From NCBI GenBank assembly GCA_017311185.1, contig JAESUZ010003091.1, positions 124,001 to 188,000 on the forward strand: a DNA stretch of 64,000 nucleotides, in the 5' to 3' direction. This DNA is from Proteles cristata cristata (lineage: Eukaryota > Chordata > Mammalia > Carnivora > Hyaenidae). Positions 12,558 through 22,461 of this stretch are shown one piece after another (positions within the stretch are counted from its first letter, which is position 1; the number at the start of each line of letters is the position of its first letter). Made by a program: the position numbers and the translations under genes. The notes beneath the pieces were generated by a model, which worked only from the letters and a program-made list of their open reading frames with translations, had not been told where the DNA came from and ran no database searches.

Positions 12558-13541
12558 ATGTTAAACTTGAGTTGTATTTGAGCAGTTCTTTAATACCCTT
12601 TAGTCTTTGAAGGGTTTCCTTTTTTATTCAAAGTACTGAGTGCCTTCTGTGAGCAATCCAGGTCTCTGAGTCAGGGTGGTCCTCCCTCCCAGCCCTGTGC
12701 CCGAGGGGGAAAGCAAGCAAGCCCGTGAGTGAGGAAGAATCTACTGGTAGCTGACAAGGGAGGAGCAGAATGTGGATGGATATGTGGGCATGGCCACATT
12801 TGAGCCAGGATTTCACAGAAAGGTAAATGGCAAAACCATAGCTCGGGCAAAGGAGTGTGACCGCCAGTGGGAGGTCCCATCACTTTAGATCGTGCGTGCT
12901 GGGGAGCTTTTTTTTTTTAACTCCCTGAGCCTCAACAGCAGTCCGAATTCACAGGGTGTATATAAATTATCCCAGCTAGCTCTTGTTTACAGGAAGAGGG
13001 AATGCAGGACAGCCTCCCTTTACCAACAGCCTCACTCTTTGGTAAGTTACTCAACTTTTACTAAAAAGGCTGTTTGTAGAGAATTTTATGGATGTAAGAT
13101 AATGGATTCTGGGGTTAATTTCATCACGCTTTGGAAATCTAGAACGCATTCCAAGAAAAACGAAAACAGAACCAATTTCTGCCCTGCTTTCTACCTTAAA
13201 TGGCTTGAATAGTTGCCTAGTCCACTGGAATTCCCAGCTTGGCTCTCATTTACAGTCCCATGAGCTTTGACATGTATATATAGAAGCCTCTGGGGAAACT
13301 AGTTTTCTGGTGTGCTTTAAGAGTAACAAGTGTTTCCCAGAAATAAGTAACTTGTTAGCCCTGTGGTGTTTGTCCAGCCTTGTGAGATCAGGGAGAACAG
13401 TAAAGGGCTTCCTCTTAGACTGCTGCTGAGGCTGGCGTAGCCCTTCTTGGCCTGTTCTAATTCTAAGCCTCACAAGCAGGCCAAAATGGGGTTTGCCTAT
13501 TGACAAAAAGCAAATAACTATGTAAAAAGTAATGCATTTTA

Positions 13542-13747
13542 GGGATGCCTGGGTGGCTTGGTTAAGCATCCGACTTCAGCTCAGGTCATGATCTCGCAGT
13601 TTGTGGGTTCAAGCCCCGCGTCGGGCTCTATGCTGCCAGCTCAGAGCCTGGAGCCTGCTTCGGATTCTGTGTCTCCCTCTCTCTCTGACCCTCCCCTGCT
13701 CATGCTCTGTCTCTCTGTTTCTTAATAATAAATAAATGTTTAAAAAA
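13542..13747 (+). repeat. Felid CAN SINE
   Basis: GGGATGCCTGGGTGGCTTGG head, ATGATCTCGCAG, CT-rich block and AATAAATAAATG tail. Confidence 0.9.
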
Positions 13748-13856
13748 GTGTATTTTTTAATGCTTGTTAACTGTTGAAACATTTTTTGCACAAAACTGTC
13801 AATATCGTTTTATCATGATCTTGCAGTCTAGCAATATGCATTGAAAACGTAATACT

Positions 13857-14060
13857 GGGGTGCCTGGGTGGCTCAGTCCGTTAGGCGTCCAGCGTCAGCT
13901 CAGGTCGTGATCTCACAGTTTACAAGTTCAAGCCCCGCATCAGGCTCTGTGCTGATGGCTCAGAGCCAGAAAACTGCTTCAGATTCTGTCTCCCTCTCTC
14001 TTTGCCTCTCCCCTGCTCATGCTCTCTCCCAAAAATAATTTTTAAAAAAATTGTTTTTAA
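13857..14060 (+). repeat. Felid CAN SINE with TSD
   Basis: Complete, moderately diverged copy with GTAATACTG duplicated at both ends. Confidence 0.9.
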
Positions 14061-14165
14061 AGTAATACTGAGTCTTTTATCTGCAAGTAGTCTATAAAAT
14101 TTTCACCAGTTGCCTGACAGAAAACACCTGTTTACCAACCCACATATTTCTATAACCTCCAATTT

Positions 14166-14368
14166 TTAATTTTTTTAACATTTATTCATTTTTGAGATAG
14201 ACTGCGAGTGGGGGAGGGGCAGAGAAGGAGGGAGACACAGAATCTGAAGCAGGCTCCAGGCTCTGAGCTGTCAGCACAGAGCCCGACACGGGGATCGAAC
14301 CCACAAGCAGGGAGATCATGACCTGAGCAGAAGTCGGACGCTCAACTGACTAAGCCATCCAGGCGCCC
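14166..14368 (-). repeat. Felid CAN SINE with TSD
   Basis: Reverse copy ending GCCATCCAGGCGCC. A CCTCCAmTTTTTAA-type duplication flanks it. Confidence 0.9.
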
Positions 14369-15077
14369 TCCACTTTTTAAGCCAGACTCCAGGTGACAGT
14401 GATCATTTATACTGACGGGTGCTATTTGGCATTATCTCACAACCATGCCATTCCAGCGAAATTAACCTAAAAAGCAGGCAGTAAGAATGTCCAAACTGGT
14501 GGCTCGGAGCCCTGCAAACAGGCAGGATAAATATGCCACCCGAGCGAAGGGTAAGAGGTGCGGCAGGGCTGCAGGAAGCGTGTGTACCTGCTAGGGGCCA
14601 GGCGCTGGCGGAACTGCCTTACATACGTTCTTCCTCTGACACCTGCATTGCAGGGCACTGTCCTCCCCTTACAGGGGTCTTTAGACTTCCATTTCCTCCT
14701 ACATAACGCGCCGTTTTCAGTCAGCAAGGATGTGACTCTGGACTCGACTAGTCTGCATTTCACGCTTTTCAAGTTTCAACAAATCCTGTGAACAGAAACA
14801 CGCATTCCTGCACCCTCTGAGGCAGTTGGGATATTTCTTTTCATTATTTCCCGTTTAGTTTCCGTATTCACACAACCGGTGCCACACCCGTCCTGGCCGG
14901 CCGCCTCCTCTCCCTCCTAGAGCCCACAAGTGCGCCCAGATGCTGACGGTCAGCTCGTCCTTCCAGAGCAAGTGGGATCATTTAGTTCTGGATGATGCTA
15001 CGAAAGCCAAGGGACCAACTCCCTTCTCCCAGTTTGGCCCCGAGTAAGCACAGGAGGCGGCACCAGTTTCCAAGGGC

Positions 15078-15083
15078 TTTATT
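15078..15083 (-). terminator. NME2: NME2 polyadenylation signal AATAAA
   Basis: On the minus strand AATAAA sits about 120 nt after the NME2 stop, giving a short 3' UTR (about 15065-15201) as expected for this gene. Confidence 0.85.
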
Positions 15084-15201
15084 AGTAAGGACGTTTTAGA
15101 AAAGAACCATAGATTCTATGACTTCCAAGTCAGTGGAATGAAGAGCAGGGCCTGGGGATGCATCACGGGTCGCTAAAGGGGACCGGCGCTCTGTCCGCCT
15201 T

Positions 15202-15319
15202 TTATTCGTAGATCCAGTCAAAAGCGCAAGGCTTGTAGTCAACCAGTTCTTCAGGCTTAAACCACAGGCTGATTTCTTTCTCTGCACTTTTTATGGAGTC
15301 GCTGCCATGAATGATGTTC
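15202..15319 (-). CDS. NME2: NME2 coding exon 5 (residues 114-152 and stop)
   Basis: 118 nt with acceptor TGTCTCAG. It encodes [19 protein letters not shown] and ends [11 protein letters not shown] at 15202-15204. H118 is the phosphorylated catalytic histidine. Pro144 replaces the Ser of the human protein. C145 is kept. Confidence 0.97.
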
Positions 15320-17903
15320 CTGAGACAGAGAACGTTACCAGCTACCACATTTTAGGACACTTGCTAAAGACCTTTTCCGCCAAACTGCTACCTGAGGCCG
15401 GAAGCCGCCCCCAAGGCCATCTCCTCTCCAAAGTAACTATAAAATTGTAAAAGTATTGGACCAAAAGCATCCCGTGGGTCAGCTGTTAGGCTACCGCTTC
15501 CAAAAGGAGTGTTCTGTACCCCAAGACTGCTGTGCCACAAAACACTCCTTGTCGCCCTTTGAAAAACAGGGATAACCAGACGAGATGTGACACGTTCATT
15601 ACCGAGGGCCGTTTCTGTTGCATTTTCTTACAACACTGGTTTGCAAAGCTCAACCTCTACGCCACTGGGATCTTAAAACTCTCATACGGCTTTTGCCCAG
15701 ATTTTATACAGTGAGGGAACCAAAGGGTTAAATGACACACGGCACCGTACAGGGCAGAGGCTGTCCCCACACTCTGCTTTCTGCTGTGTCCCCCTGAACT
15801 ACCACGCAGCTCCCTTCTGGAGGTCTGAAGTAGCCCCGGGGGAAGTAACGCTTTAAGAGAGCTTTCATCCAGTGGTCATTCCCACCTAATTTTTAAAGTT
15901 CAAATCTTTCTAAAATTGGGATATGCCACAAGTGGTTTGTACCCCCCCTTTTTTTTTTTAATTTCTGAGAGAGAGACAGCGTGAGCAGGGGAGGGTCAGA
16001 GAGAGAGGGAGACACAGAATCCAAAGTAGGCTCCAGGCTCTGAGCTGTTAGCACAGAGCCTGATGCGGGGCTCGAACCTACGAGCCGTAAGATCATGACC
16101 TGAGTCAAAGTCGGACGCTTAACTGACTGAGCCACCCAGGCGCCCTCCTCCCCCCTTTTAAAGTGGAGTTGAGGGAAAGTCATGGGCGCCCCTCGGGACT
16201 CACCTGCCAACCTGAATGCAGAAGTCCCCACGGATGGTGCCTGGCTTAGAATCTGCTGGGTTGGTCTCCCCAAGCATCATTCTCCCCGTCTTTACGACAT
16301 TCAGTCCCTCCCAGACCTGGACAGGAGGGACAAAGAACTGCATCAGATCTGCCCTTTGGGACCCTGCGGAACAAACAGCCCTGCCTGACGGCACTGTGCC
16401 GCGGCTGGTAGCCTGGGCCCAGCAGACAGCAGGGGGCCGGTGCAAGGTGCTCTGCGCTCCAGCCCCGGCGCGTGACAAGGAGACCAGAAACCGCCTACCC
16501 AACAGGGAGGAAGGTCAACAAGACTGAAAGCCCTTCCGCAGCCACAAACGCGGACAAGAGACGGTGATGGAAGGGTAGAGAAAAGCGATCAGACTGCAAC
16601 AGCATCGGACTGTTAGTGCAGGACCCGGTGAAGGTCTGTATCAAAGCAGAAGGTGCATTCCGGGGAGGAGCAGGCAAAAAGAGCCATGAGCACAACCACT
16701 TCAGCGCTTCCTCACTGTACCCTCTGTTCTCTTCCTTCCCAAGCGGAGACAAATGCCACAGGAGCAAACCCACTGCTCCACTTGTAGCCCCGGGTTACAG
16801 AGAACGCTGTCCCCTTGCTTTTTCCTCCCAAGCCCCGAGCGGCTCTGTTGACGGACTCCAGCAGGCTCCCCGTTTGTAAAACAAGGAATTTGGAGTCGCT
16901 GGGGCAGATGGCTAAAAAGAAGACACACAGGGCACTGTGCAAGCCCAGTTCTGTATCTGCCCCCCGCGGCCCCTGTCGCTCCCCCACAAGCACTTGCCAT
17001 GGCCACGACCGGCCCGGAATTCATGTACTTCACCAGCCCCGGGAAGAACGGGCGGTCCTTCAGGTCAATGTAGTGCTGCTTCAGGTGTTCCTCCGAGGCC
17101 TGGCGTTGAACAGAAGGTTGTCTCAGGAAGTAAACTGGAGACGGTCAGGCATGGCTCCATCCCGCCCCCAGAAGCTCCCAGTCACAGGGCAGCTTTTCCC
17201 AACGTCCAGTTACATATACGAACCCGCATGCATATGTAAATGTGCGTATATAAAATAACAATAATCCTACACAAACCCCGACACCCTTTGGGCAGAAAGA
17301 CTGTTCCGATCATGAAGACACCCTTATGATGTCCACGGCGTTGGGGACGTTACAACCCTAAGGAGCAGGTGATTTGAAAATCTACAGGTGGAGGGTTAAG
17401 CGCTGGCTGCCGTTGAAGGAAATACACCAGAGAGAGGTCCGCTCCCGGTGTCCTTGTAAACTTTCCAGATGTTAACGGAGAACGTTCTCCTCTTCCCAGA
17501 TGGGCTTGGTTAACATTTCAACACTTCTCCCTTAAAGTCCCGATCTGTGCCCCCACCTGTAGCTTGGAAGTGACCCGCACTGCCCTGAGCCGGACTGCCG
17601 CGAGAGGGCCCCCCCCCTCCCCGGCCAGGCACGAGCAGTCCCCACGGGCCAGGGCCAGGGCGGGCGTCACGTCACCTCCGCCTAACCTTGCGGAGGGCGC
17701 CGGGGCTGCGGGCCTCGGGGCTGGGCTCGGGCGGCGGGGAGCGGAAGCCGGGGCACCGGGGCGGCGCGCCCCGTTACCTGCATGAGCTTCATGGCCACGA
17801 GGCGGAACCCCTTCTGCTCGAAGCGCTTGATGATCTCGCCCACCAGGCCGCGCTGCACGCCGTCCGGCTTCACCGCGATGAACGTGCGCTCCTGGTGGGC
17901 CAT
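15202..17903 (-). CDS. NME2: NME2, nucleoside diphosphate kinase B (NM23-H2), four coding exons
   Basis: NDP kinase B moves the gamma-phosphate of ATP to other NDPs through a phospho-histidine. It works as a hexamer, often mixed with NME1, in cytosol and nucleus, and also binds DNA (the PuF activity at MYC). The coding exons on minus are 17903-17778, 17099-16998, 16316-16204 and 15319-15202. They total 459 nt: 152 codons plus stop, the normal length. Active-site residues present are K12, Y52, F60, R88, T94, R105, N115, H118 (in NIIHGSDS) and S120. R34, N69 and K135, reported for DNA binding, are also kept, which separates it from NME1 downstream in this window. The C-terminus is DWIYE. The start ATG at 17903 lies three bases into exon 2 in GCCATGG context. 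The intron after exon 3 uses GC instead of GT. Assignment as NME2 rests on ISLWFKPEE and N69/K135. Confidence 0.97.
15948..16146 (-). repeat. Felid CAN SINE in NME2 intron 4
   Basis: Reverse copy, in the same direction as NME2. C-rich CCCCCCTTTT sequence flanks it on both sides. Confidence 0.9.
16204..16316 (-). CDS. NME2: NME2 coding exon 4 (residues 77-114)
   Basis: 113 nt with acceptor CTGTCCAG and donor GGCAG|GTGAG. It encodes [19 protein letters not shown] and on to DFCIQVG, with R88, T94, P96 and R105. Residue 89 is Met, where the human protein has Val. The last two bases begin the Arg114 codon. Confidence 0.97.
16998..17099 (-). CDS. NME2: NME2 coding exon 3 (residues 43-76)
   Basis: 102 nt, the usual length for this exon. 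It encodes [19 protein letters not shown] and on to SGPVVAM, with Y52, F60 and N69. The acceptor is CGCCAG. The donor is ATG|GCAAGT, a non-canonical GC site. Confidence 0.95.
17778..17903 (-). CDS. NME2: NME2 coding exon 2 (residues 1-42)
   Basis: Acceptor CCCGCAG then GCC-ATG; donor CAG|GTAACG. It encodes [15 protein letters not shown] and onward to [10 protein letters not shown], including catalytic-pocket K12 and R34. Codons are strongly G/C-ending because the exon lies in the CpG island. Confidence 0.97.
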
Positions 17904-18151
17904 GGCCTGCGGGCGACAGGGCGGCTCAGGGCCCGGCGGCCGCGCGGACGAGGGACGCGGCCCGCGCCTCCCCCACCGCGCGGGCGTCCCGGGGCCCCTC
18001 CGCCCGCTCCGCGGGGACACGCGCCTCCCGGCCGCCGCCCCGCCGGAGGGGACCCGGCGCCGGGCCTGGGGGTGGGGGTGGGGTGCGGGGGGGAGCGCGC
18101 CGGCGGGGAGGGGCAGGGGGGCGACGGGGGAACGCGCCCGCGGCGTCTTAC

Positions 18152-18250
18152 CGGGAAGCTGGCTGCGCGGCGTGGGGGAGGAGGCGCGACGTGGAGCGGC
18201 GGCGGGGCCCCGAGGCGCTCGGGGGGGGAGGGCCCTGCGACGGCCACACC
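18152..18250 (-). other. NME2: NME2 noncoding exon 1 (5' UTR), upstream edge approximate
   Basis: On minus a strong donor, TTCCCG|GTAAGA, sits at 18152/18151, 245 nt upstream of the exon 2 acceptor and within the CpG island. This is the expected place for the untranslated first exon of NME2. The transcription start cannot be read from sequence, so 18250 is a guess. Confidence 0.6.
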
Positions 18251-18433
18251 CCGGACGCCCCGCCGCCCAACCCGAGGCCGCCGCGGCCCCAGGCCCCTGT
18301 CCACGCCCCGGGCTCGTGGGGGAGTCTGGGGGGTTGGGGGGCTCCCGGGAGGGAAGTGGCTTTTCTGTGCGAGGTCCCCGCGGCCCGAGCTCCGCACGTC
18401 CAGGCCGCGCCCCTCCCTTCGGTTCCTCCTGCT

Positions 18434-18484
18434 CACACACACACACACTCTCTCTCTCTCTCTCTCTCTCTGTGCCTCCTGCCG

Positions 18485-18529
<45 letters not shown>

Positions 18530-18558
18530 CTCTCTCTCTCTCTCTGTGCCTCCTGCCG

Positions 18559-18598
<40 letters not shown>

Positions 18599-18628
18599 AC
18601 TCTCTCTCTCTCTCTGTGCCTCCTGCCG

Positions 18629-18666
<38 letters not shown>

Positions 18667-18676
18667 ACACACACAG
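18434..18676. repeat. Compound CA/CT minisatellite upstream of NME2
   Basis: Four (CA)n tracts alternate with three (CT)n tracts. Three copies of a GTGCCTCCTGCCGCC spacer (about 18471, 18547, 18617) give a repeat unit of about 70-76 bp. The third CA tract carries a CATA interruption and the last a CAGA. It starts directly next to the CpG island, about 200-280 bp upstream of NME2 exon 1. Confidence 0.95.
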
Positions 18677-19245
18677 AGTGAGGTCAGGTTCTCCAGTTGA
18701 GCCTGGGACACACCCCTGAGAAGATTCTGGAGTGTCCCACAGCAGACTTGTCATGTTTGCAGATGGCTCCCGCTAGGTCTCCCCACCCTTGGTGGCACCC
18801 AGCTCCCGGAAGGCGGCGGGCCCCTCCCCTCGGCCCTTCCAGACCCCCATCCAGCAGCGCTTGTACCCCGACTCGGCCGGAGCCCCGTGTCTGCCTCCCC
18901 TCAGGACAGTGCCCTGCGTCCTCACCCTAGGGCCCCCCGGCACCGCACTGGCACCCTGTGCCTGCTAGACGGAAACCCGGCTTCAACACCCTCCCTTTCG
19001 ACCTCAAACTCTGAATTCTTCCTTCTAGTTTCTCTCTTAACTCCGGCAAAAGAGGCGGCTGGCCGGCATCCGTGAGGGAAGCAAACCCCAACCCCCGCCC
19101 CCAGCAACAAGAACTGCCCGGAGCCAGCAAGACCAGGGGGACTGTCCCCAAGACAGTGGGCGATGACCTTCACTGCTCACCTGCAAGTCCCTACCCCCAC
19201 CCCCCGACCTTTGTCCCACATTCGCCTTATGTGAGAACCTAGAAG

Positions 19246-19378
19246 GGGGGGCACCTGGGTGCTCCGTCAGTTGAGTGTCCAACTCTTGGTCTCTACCCAG
19301 GTCTTGATCTCAGGGTGGGGAGTTTGAGCCCCGCATTGGGCTCCACGCTGGGTGTGGATACATTAAAAACAAAAAAGC
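19246..19378 (+). repeat. Diverged CAN SINE
   Basis: GGGGGGCACCTGGGTGCTCCG head and a short tail with TTAAAAACAAAAAAG. It lacks the long CT block. Confidence 0.75.
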
Positions 19379-19381
19379 AAT

Positions 19382-19800
19382 GGGGCGCCTGTGTGGCTCG
19401 GTCAGTTAAGCCTCCGCTTCTTTTTTTTTTTTTTTTTTTAATTTATTTTTAGGAGAGAGAGAGAGACAGCGTGAGCAGGGGAGGGTCAGAGAGAGAGGGA
19501 GTCACAGGCTGAAACAGGCTCCAGGCTCTGAGCTGGCAGTCAGCACAGAGCCCGACGCGGGGCTCGAACCCACGAACCGCGAGATCATGACCTAAGCGAA
19601 AGTCGGACGCTTAACCGACTAAGCCACCCAGGCGCCCCATGCCTCCGCTTCTTGATTTCAGCCCAGGTCATGATCTCCTGTCCATGAGATCGAGGCCCAC
19701 ATCCAGCTCTGCGCTAACAGCGTGGAGACCGTCTGGGATTCCCTCTCTCCCTCTCCCGCACTCTTTCTCAAAATAAATATACATATGCTTTTAAAAATGT
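19382..19800 (+). repeat. Older CAN SINE split by a younger one
   Basis: The head at 19382-19422 and the rest at 19641-19800 belong to one plus element. GCCTCCGCTTCTT appears on both sides of the insert as its TSD. Confidence 0.92.
19423..19638 (-). repeat. Young felid CAN SINE nested in an older one
   Basis: Reverse copy with the young-type variant CCTAAGCGAAAGTCGG and GAGCTGGCAGTCAGC. It is flanked by a 13 bp perfect duplication. Confidence 0.95.
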
Positions 19801-21278
19801 TTTAAAATTAAGTAGAAGCAAAAAATAAAAACAAACAAAACAACAAAACAGAAGACCTCGAAGTATTTTCAGAAGACCGTCTCTGAGAGAGGCCACTGCC
19901 TTCTGGGTGTTGGCCTCCCTGGAACAAATAAATCCCCATCTTGCTTCCCCGAGACTCCCCTCTGCCTTTGGATCATGTGGGTGCTGAGCGGTGGAACCTG
20001 GTCTGTATGGGCCCCCAGAGCCAGGCACCCTTGCACCCCCGAGTCCCAGCTGCAAGATGAGAATCCAGCCCTCTGTTACACCTCGCTGGCTCCCCAAACT
20101 TCTAGTCACAGAGCTTTAACACATGGCCCTCATTCTGGAGAAGGGATGACCAGTATTCCCTTTGGCTGCGAGGCCAGCATGAATTTGGACTTCTTTTTCG
20201 GAGTTACTCCATGCCAGCTGTGGGGAAGGAGGCTGGGCCTCTCACTGGACAGCCGTTTGCCCCTCTGGTCCCATCGCGAGGACCCTCCTGCTGTAGCAGC
20301 CCTCTGCCTCCCTTCCCTGTCCTTCCTGGAGAGCCTGCCCTTAGCTGGGCAAGGTGTGACACCACCCCCTCGTCCCCCCACCCCCGCCTCACGACACACA
20401 TCCTCATTCCCCAGAGGTGCTGGCCTCTTTCTCTCACTTCATCTCTCTCCCCCCAAAACAAGCAGGCCAGGCTTTGTGTGAAATAGAAATGCATCTGGTC
20501 CTCAGCCAGCCAAAAACAAAGGTAGCCCCTTAGAGGAAATCCTTCCATAAAGCATGCACAGGCCAACTCTCATTGCACACTGTAAATCATCTCTGCTGGG
20601 TCAGGTACACCCCAGTATGGCCTGGAGGACAAGGAAGACTCCATCCCAGCTCCCCTCCCCTCCCCCCCCCCAAGCCGGCTGCACAGGGAACATACCAAGA
20701 AAGAAAACCTGGTCCAGTTTATGGCGGAAGCCGTAGTCCCCAACATCTGTTCTCACTTTCCTCCTCAGAGAGGAACTCCTGAGTACTCTCCAGGCACGAG
20801 GCAGCCCACATAAAAAGGCGAATCCAGGGCTACACCCTTGAAAGAACGCTCCAGTCCCCTTCCCTACTGCTGTTAGGCACACGGGTGGTAACCCACGCTA
20901 CACTGGTTAGAAGGAAATGCGCCACCAGATGACCTCAAGGCTCAGAACACCCCCCCCCACCCGCCCCAACTACCTCTACTTAGCTACTTGGGACTGTCCA
21001 GGTTTCTATAGCTTCACTGAGGAATAACTGACGGATGGCACTCAGGTATACAACTTGGCTTTTCGATTTACATGTACTGTGAAATGATCACCACAATGAC
21101 GCTAACGAAAAGATCGATCACTTCACATGGCTGCCGTTTTTATTTTTGTGTGGGGAGCACACATACGCTCTACCCTCCTAGCAAATTTCAAGCAAACATA
21201 CAGTATTGGGGACGAGAGTCAAAGTGCTGTACATTTGGTTTCTAGTTTAGACTTTTAAATAAAAGGTAAGTAAATCTC

Positions 21279-21452
21279 AGGGTGCCTGGGTGGCTCAGTC
21301 GGTGAAGCGTTGCCTCTTGGTCTCAGCTCTGATTGTGATCTCACAGTTTGTGAGTTGGAGCCCCCATTGGGGCTCTGTGCTGACAGTCCAAGAGCCAGTT
21401 TGGGATCCTGTCTCTCTCTAAGAAAAAAAAAAAATTAAATATTAAAGGAAAA
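21279..21452 (+). repeat. Diverged CAN SINE
   Basis: GGTGCCTGGGTGGCTCAGTC head with a short CT region and an A-run. Clearly older than the young copies. Confidence 0.85.
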
Positions 21453-21534
21453 AGGTAAGTAAAATTTCCAGCTTGCCCGTTAAAGCAATCAAATCAGTAC
21501 CCTAACAAATCAAAGACACTTACAAGATTTTACC

Positions 21535-21747
21535 GTTTTTTAAAAAGTTTTATTTATTTAAGAGTGAGCTCGTGCGTGTGCACACTCGTGGGTGAGGGGC
21601 CGAGAGGAGAGACAGAATCCCAAGCAGGCTCCACAGTATCAGCACAGAGCCCCATGCAGGGCTTGAACTAATAAACCATAAGATCATGACCTAAGCCGAG
21701 ACCAAGAGTCGGGCGCCTAACTGACTGAGCCCCCCAGACACCCACCA
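21535..21747 (-). repeat. Diverged CAN SINE
   Basis: Reverse copy with AGTTTTATTTATTTAAGAG, AGATCATGACC and a damaged head. Confidence 0.85.
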
Positions 21748-22159
21748 CCGGCTTCTTTTAAGGTCATCCCAGGGGCCCAGGGCCACTGTCCACACAGCTT
21801 TCCTGTTACACAGCGGTTACAGCTTCTCACACTCCCCTGTCCACGGAGTCCCTGAGAGCTTCTCGAGAGCAGAAAGGGTTTTATTTCCAATGAATCCTCC
21901 GCAGATTCCAACAGACCCTTCCTGGCTGCTGACTGGCTCAGTGCCAAAAATGAATGAAGAGAGGGGCAGGCAGGGGTGGGGGGGTGAGTGTGCATGTGTG
22001 TGTGTGTGTGAGAGAGATCCCTCAGGCCAAAAAACACAATTTCTACAGTATTTACCCTGTTAGCTCAGTTATCCAGAGTACAAGGAAAGGAAAAAGAATA
22101 CAAAGCAATAGGGCGATGCCAAGTAACCAGCTCCACGATCCTGTGTTGGGGTGAAACAT

Positions 22160-22165
22160 TTTAAT
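22160..22165 (-). terminator. NME1: NME1 polyadenylation signal ATTAAA
   Basis: On minus the variant hexamer ATTAAA lies about 180 nt after the NME1 stop, in GGATTAAAATGTTTC. No AATAAA is nearer. The transcript end is therefore near 22140-22150. Confidence 0.7.
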
Positions 22166-22343
22166 CCGATGGTAGCACAGAATACTGTACAGGGAGCACT
22201 CCCAGCTCCAGGAGTTCCCCTCCGGAGTATAAGGAAGGTCTCAAAAAGAACCGGCTTTGCTGGAGCCTGGCCCCCTGCTCCCCGGAGGGGGGCGAAGGGG
22301 GGGAGGGGATGGGGCGGGCAGGGCACTGGGGTCTGCTCCCTCG

Positions 22344-22461
22344 TCACTCGTAGATCCAGTTCTGAGCGCAGCTCTTGTAATCCACCAGCTCCTCAGGCCG
22401 AAACCACAAGCCAATTTCCTTCTCTGCGCTTTCCACGGAGTCGCTGCCATGGATAATGTTC
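22344..22461 (-). CDS. NME1: NME1 coding exon 5 (residues 114-152 and stop)
   Basis: 118 nt with acceptor CCCCCAG. It encodes [19 protein letters not shown] and ends [11 protein letters not shown] at 22344-22346. The catalytic H118 is present. Confidence 0.97.

Larger units (their letters stand above)
9509..12575 (+). other. MBTD1: MBTD1 3' UTR
   Basis: This is the sequence after the MBTD1 stop codon. It is AT-rich and free of SINEs, unlike the flanking intron and intergenic DNA, which fits a long conserved 3' UTR. Two AATAAA signals (12194-12199 and 12552-12557) could end the transcript. The second is followed by T/GT-rich sequence, so I placed the end near 12575. A GC-richer block at about 11400-11830 contains small open frames that look accidental. 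The end point is inferred and is not visible directly. Confidence 0.6.
12580..15066. other. MBTD1-NME2 intergenic spacer
   Basis: The two genes converge here, with MBTD1 on plus and NME2 on minus. The spacer holds three SINEs (13542, 13857, 14166) and otherwise unique sequence. Short open frames at about 12892-13212 and 14467-14791 have no recognisable similarity and no supporting splice or start context. Confidence 0.7.
17560..18425. promoter_or_regulatory. CpG island over the NME2 promoter, exon 1, intron 1 and exon 2
   Basis: Very GC-rich and CpG-dense compared with the AT-rich DNA on either side, and free of SINEs. It spans the noncoding first exon and start codon of NME2. A G-run cluster (GGGGGTGGGGGTGGGG, about 18068-18083) lies in intron 1 on the plus strand, i.e. 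the template strand for NME2. Confidence 0.85.
18700..22140. other. NME2-NME1 intergenic spacer
   Basis: This 3.4 kb spacer separates the 5' side of NME2 from the 3' end of NME1; both genes read on minus. It holds SINEs at 19246, 19382 (with a younger one inside), 21279 and 21535, plus GC-rich unique sequence at 18720-19230 and 19850-21000. Transcription running from NME1 into NME2 is known in humans and would cross this spacer. The open frames here lack similarity or structure that I can recognise. Confidence 0.7.

Noticed and set aside
17682..18674. Minus-strand open frame of 330 codons running through NME2 exon 2 and upstream
   Set aside because: It keeps the NME2 frame upstream of the ATG only because the CpG island and the CA/CT arrays lack stops. 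A clear acceptor (CCCGCAG) lies just before the true start, and the upstream part is low-complexity Cys/Val and Arg/Glu repeats.
18434..18676. Regular repeat-spacer layout resembling a CRISPR array
   Set aside because: The repeats are CA/CT microsatellites with only three spacers that are all the same sequence, in a mammalian genome. It is a minisatellite.
17688..18719. Plus-strand open frames of 200-340 codons over the NME2 island
   Set aside because: They read the antisense of NME2 exon 2 and then His-Thr and Leu-Ser repeats from CA and CT tracts. Not coding.
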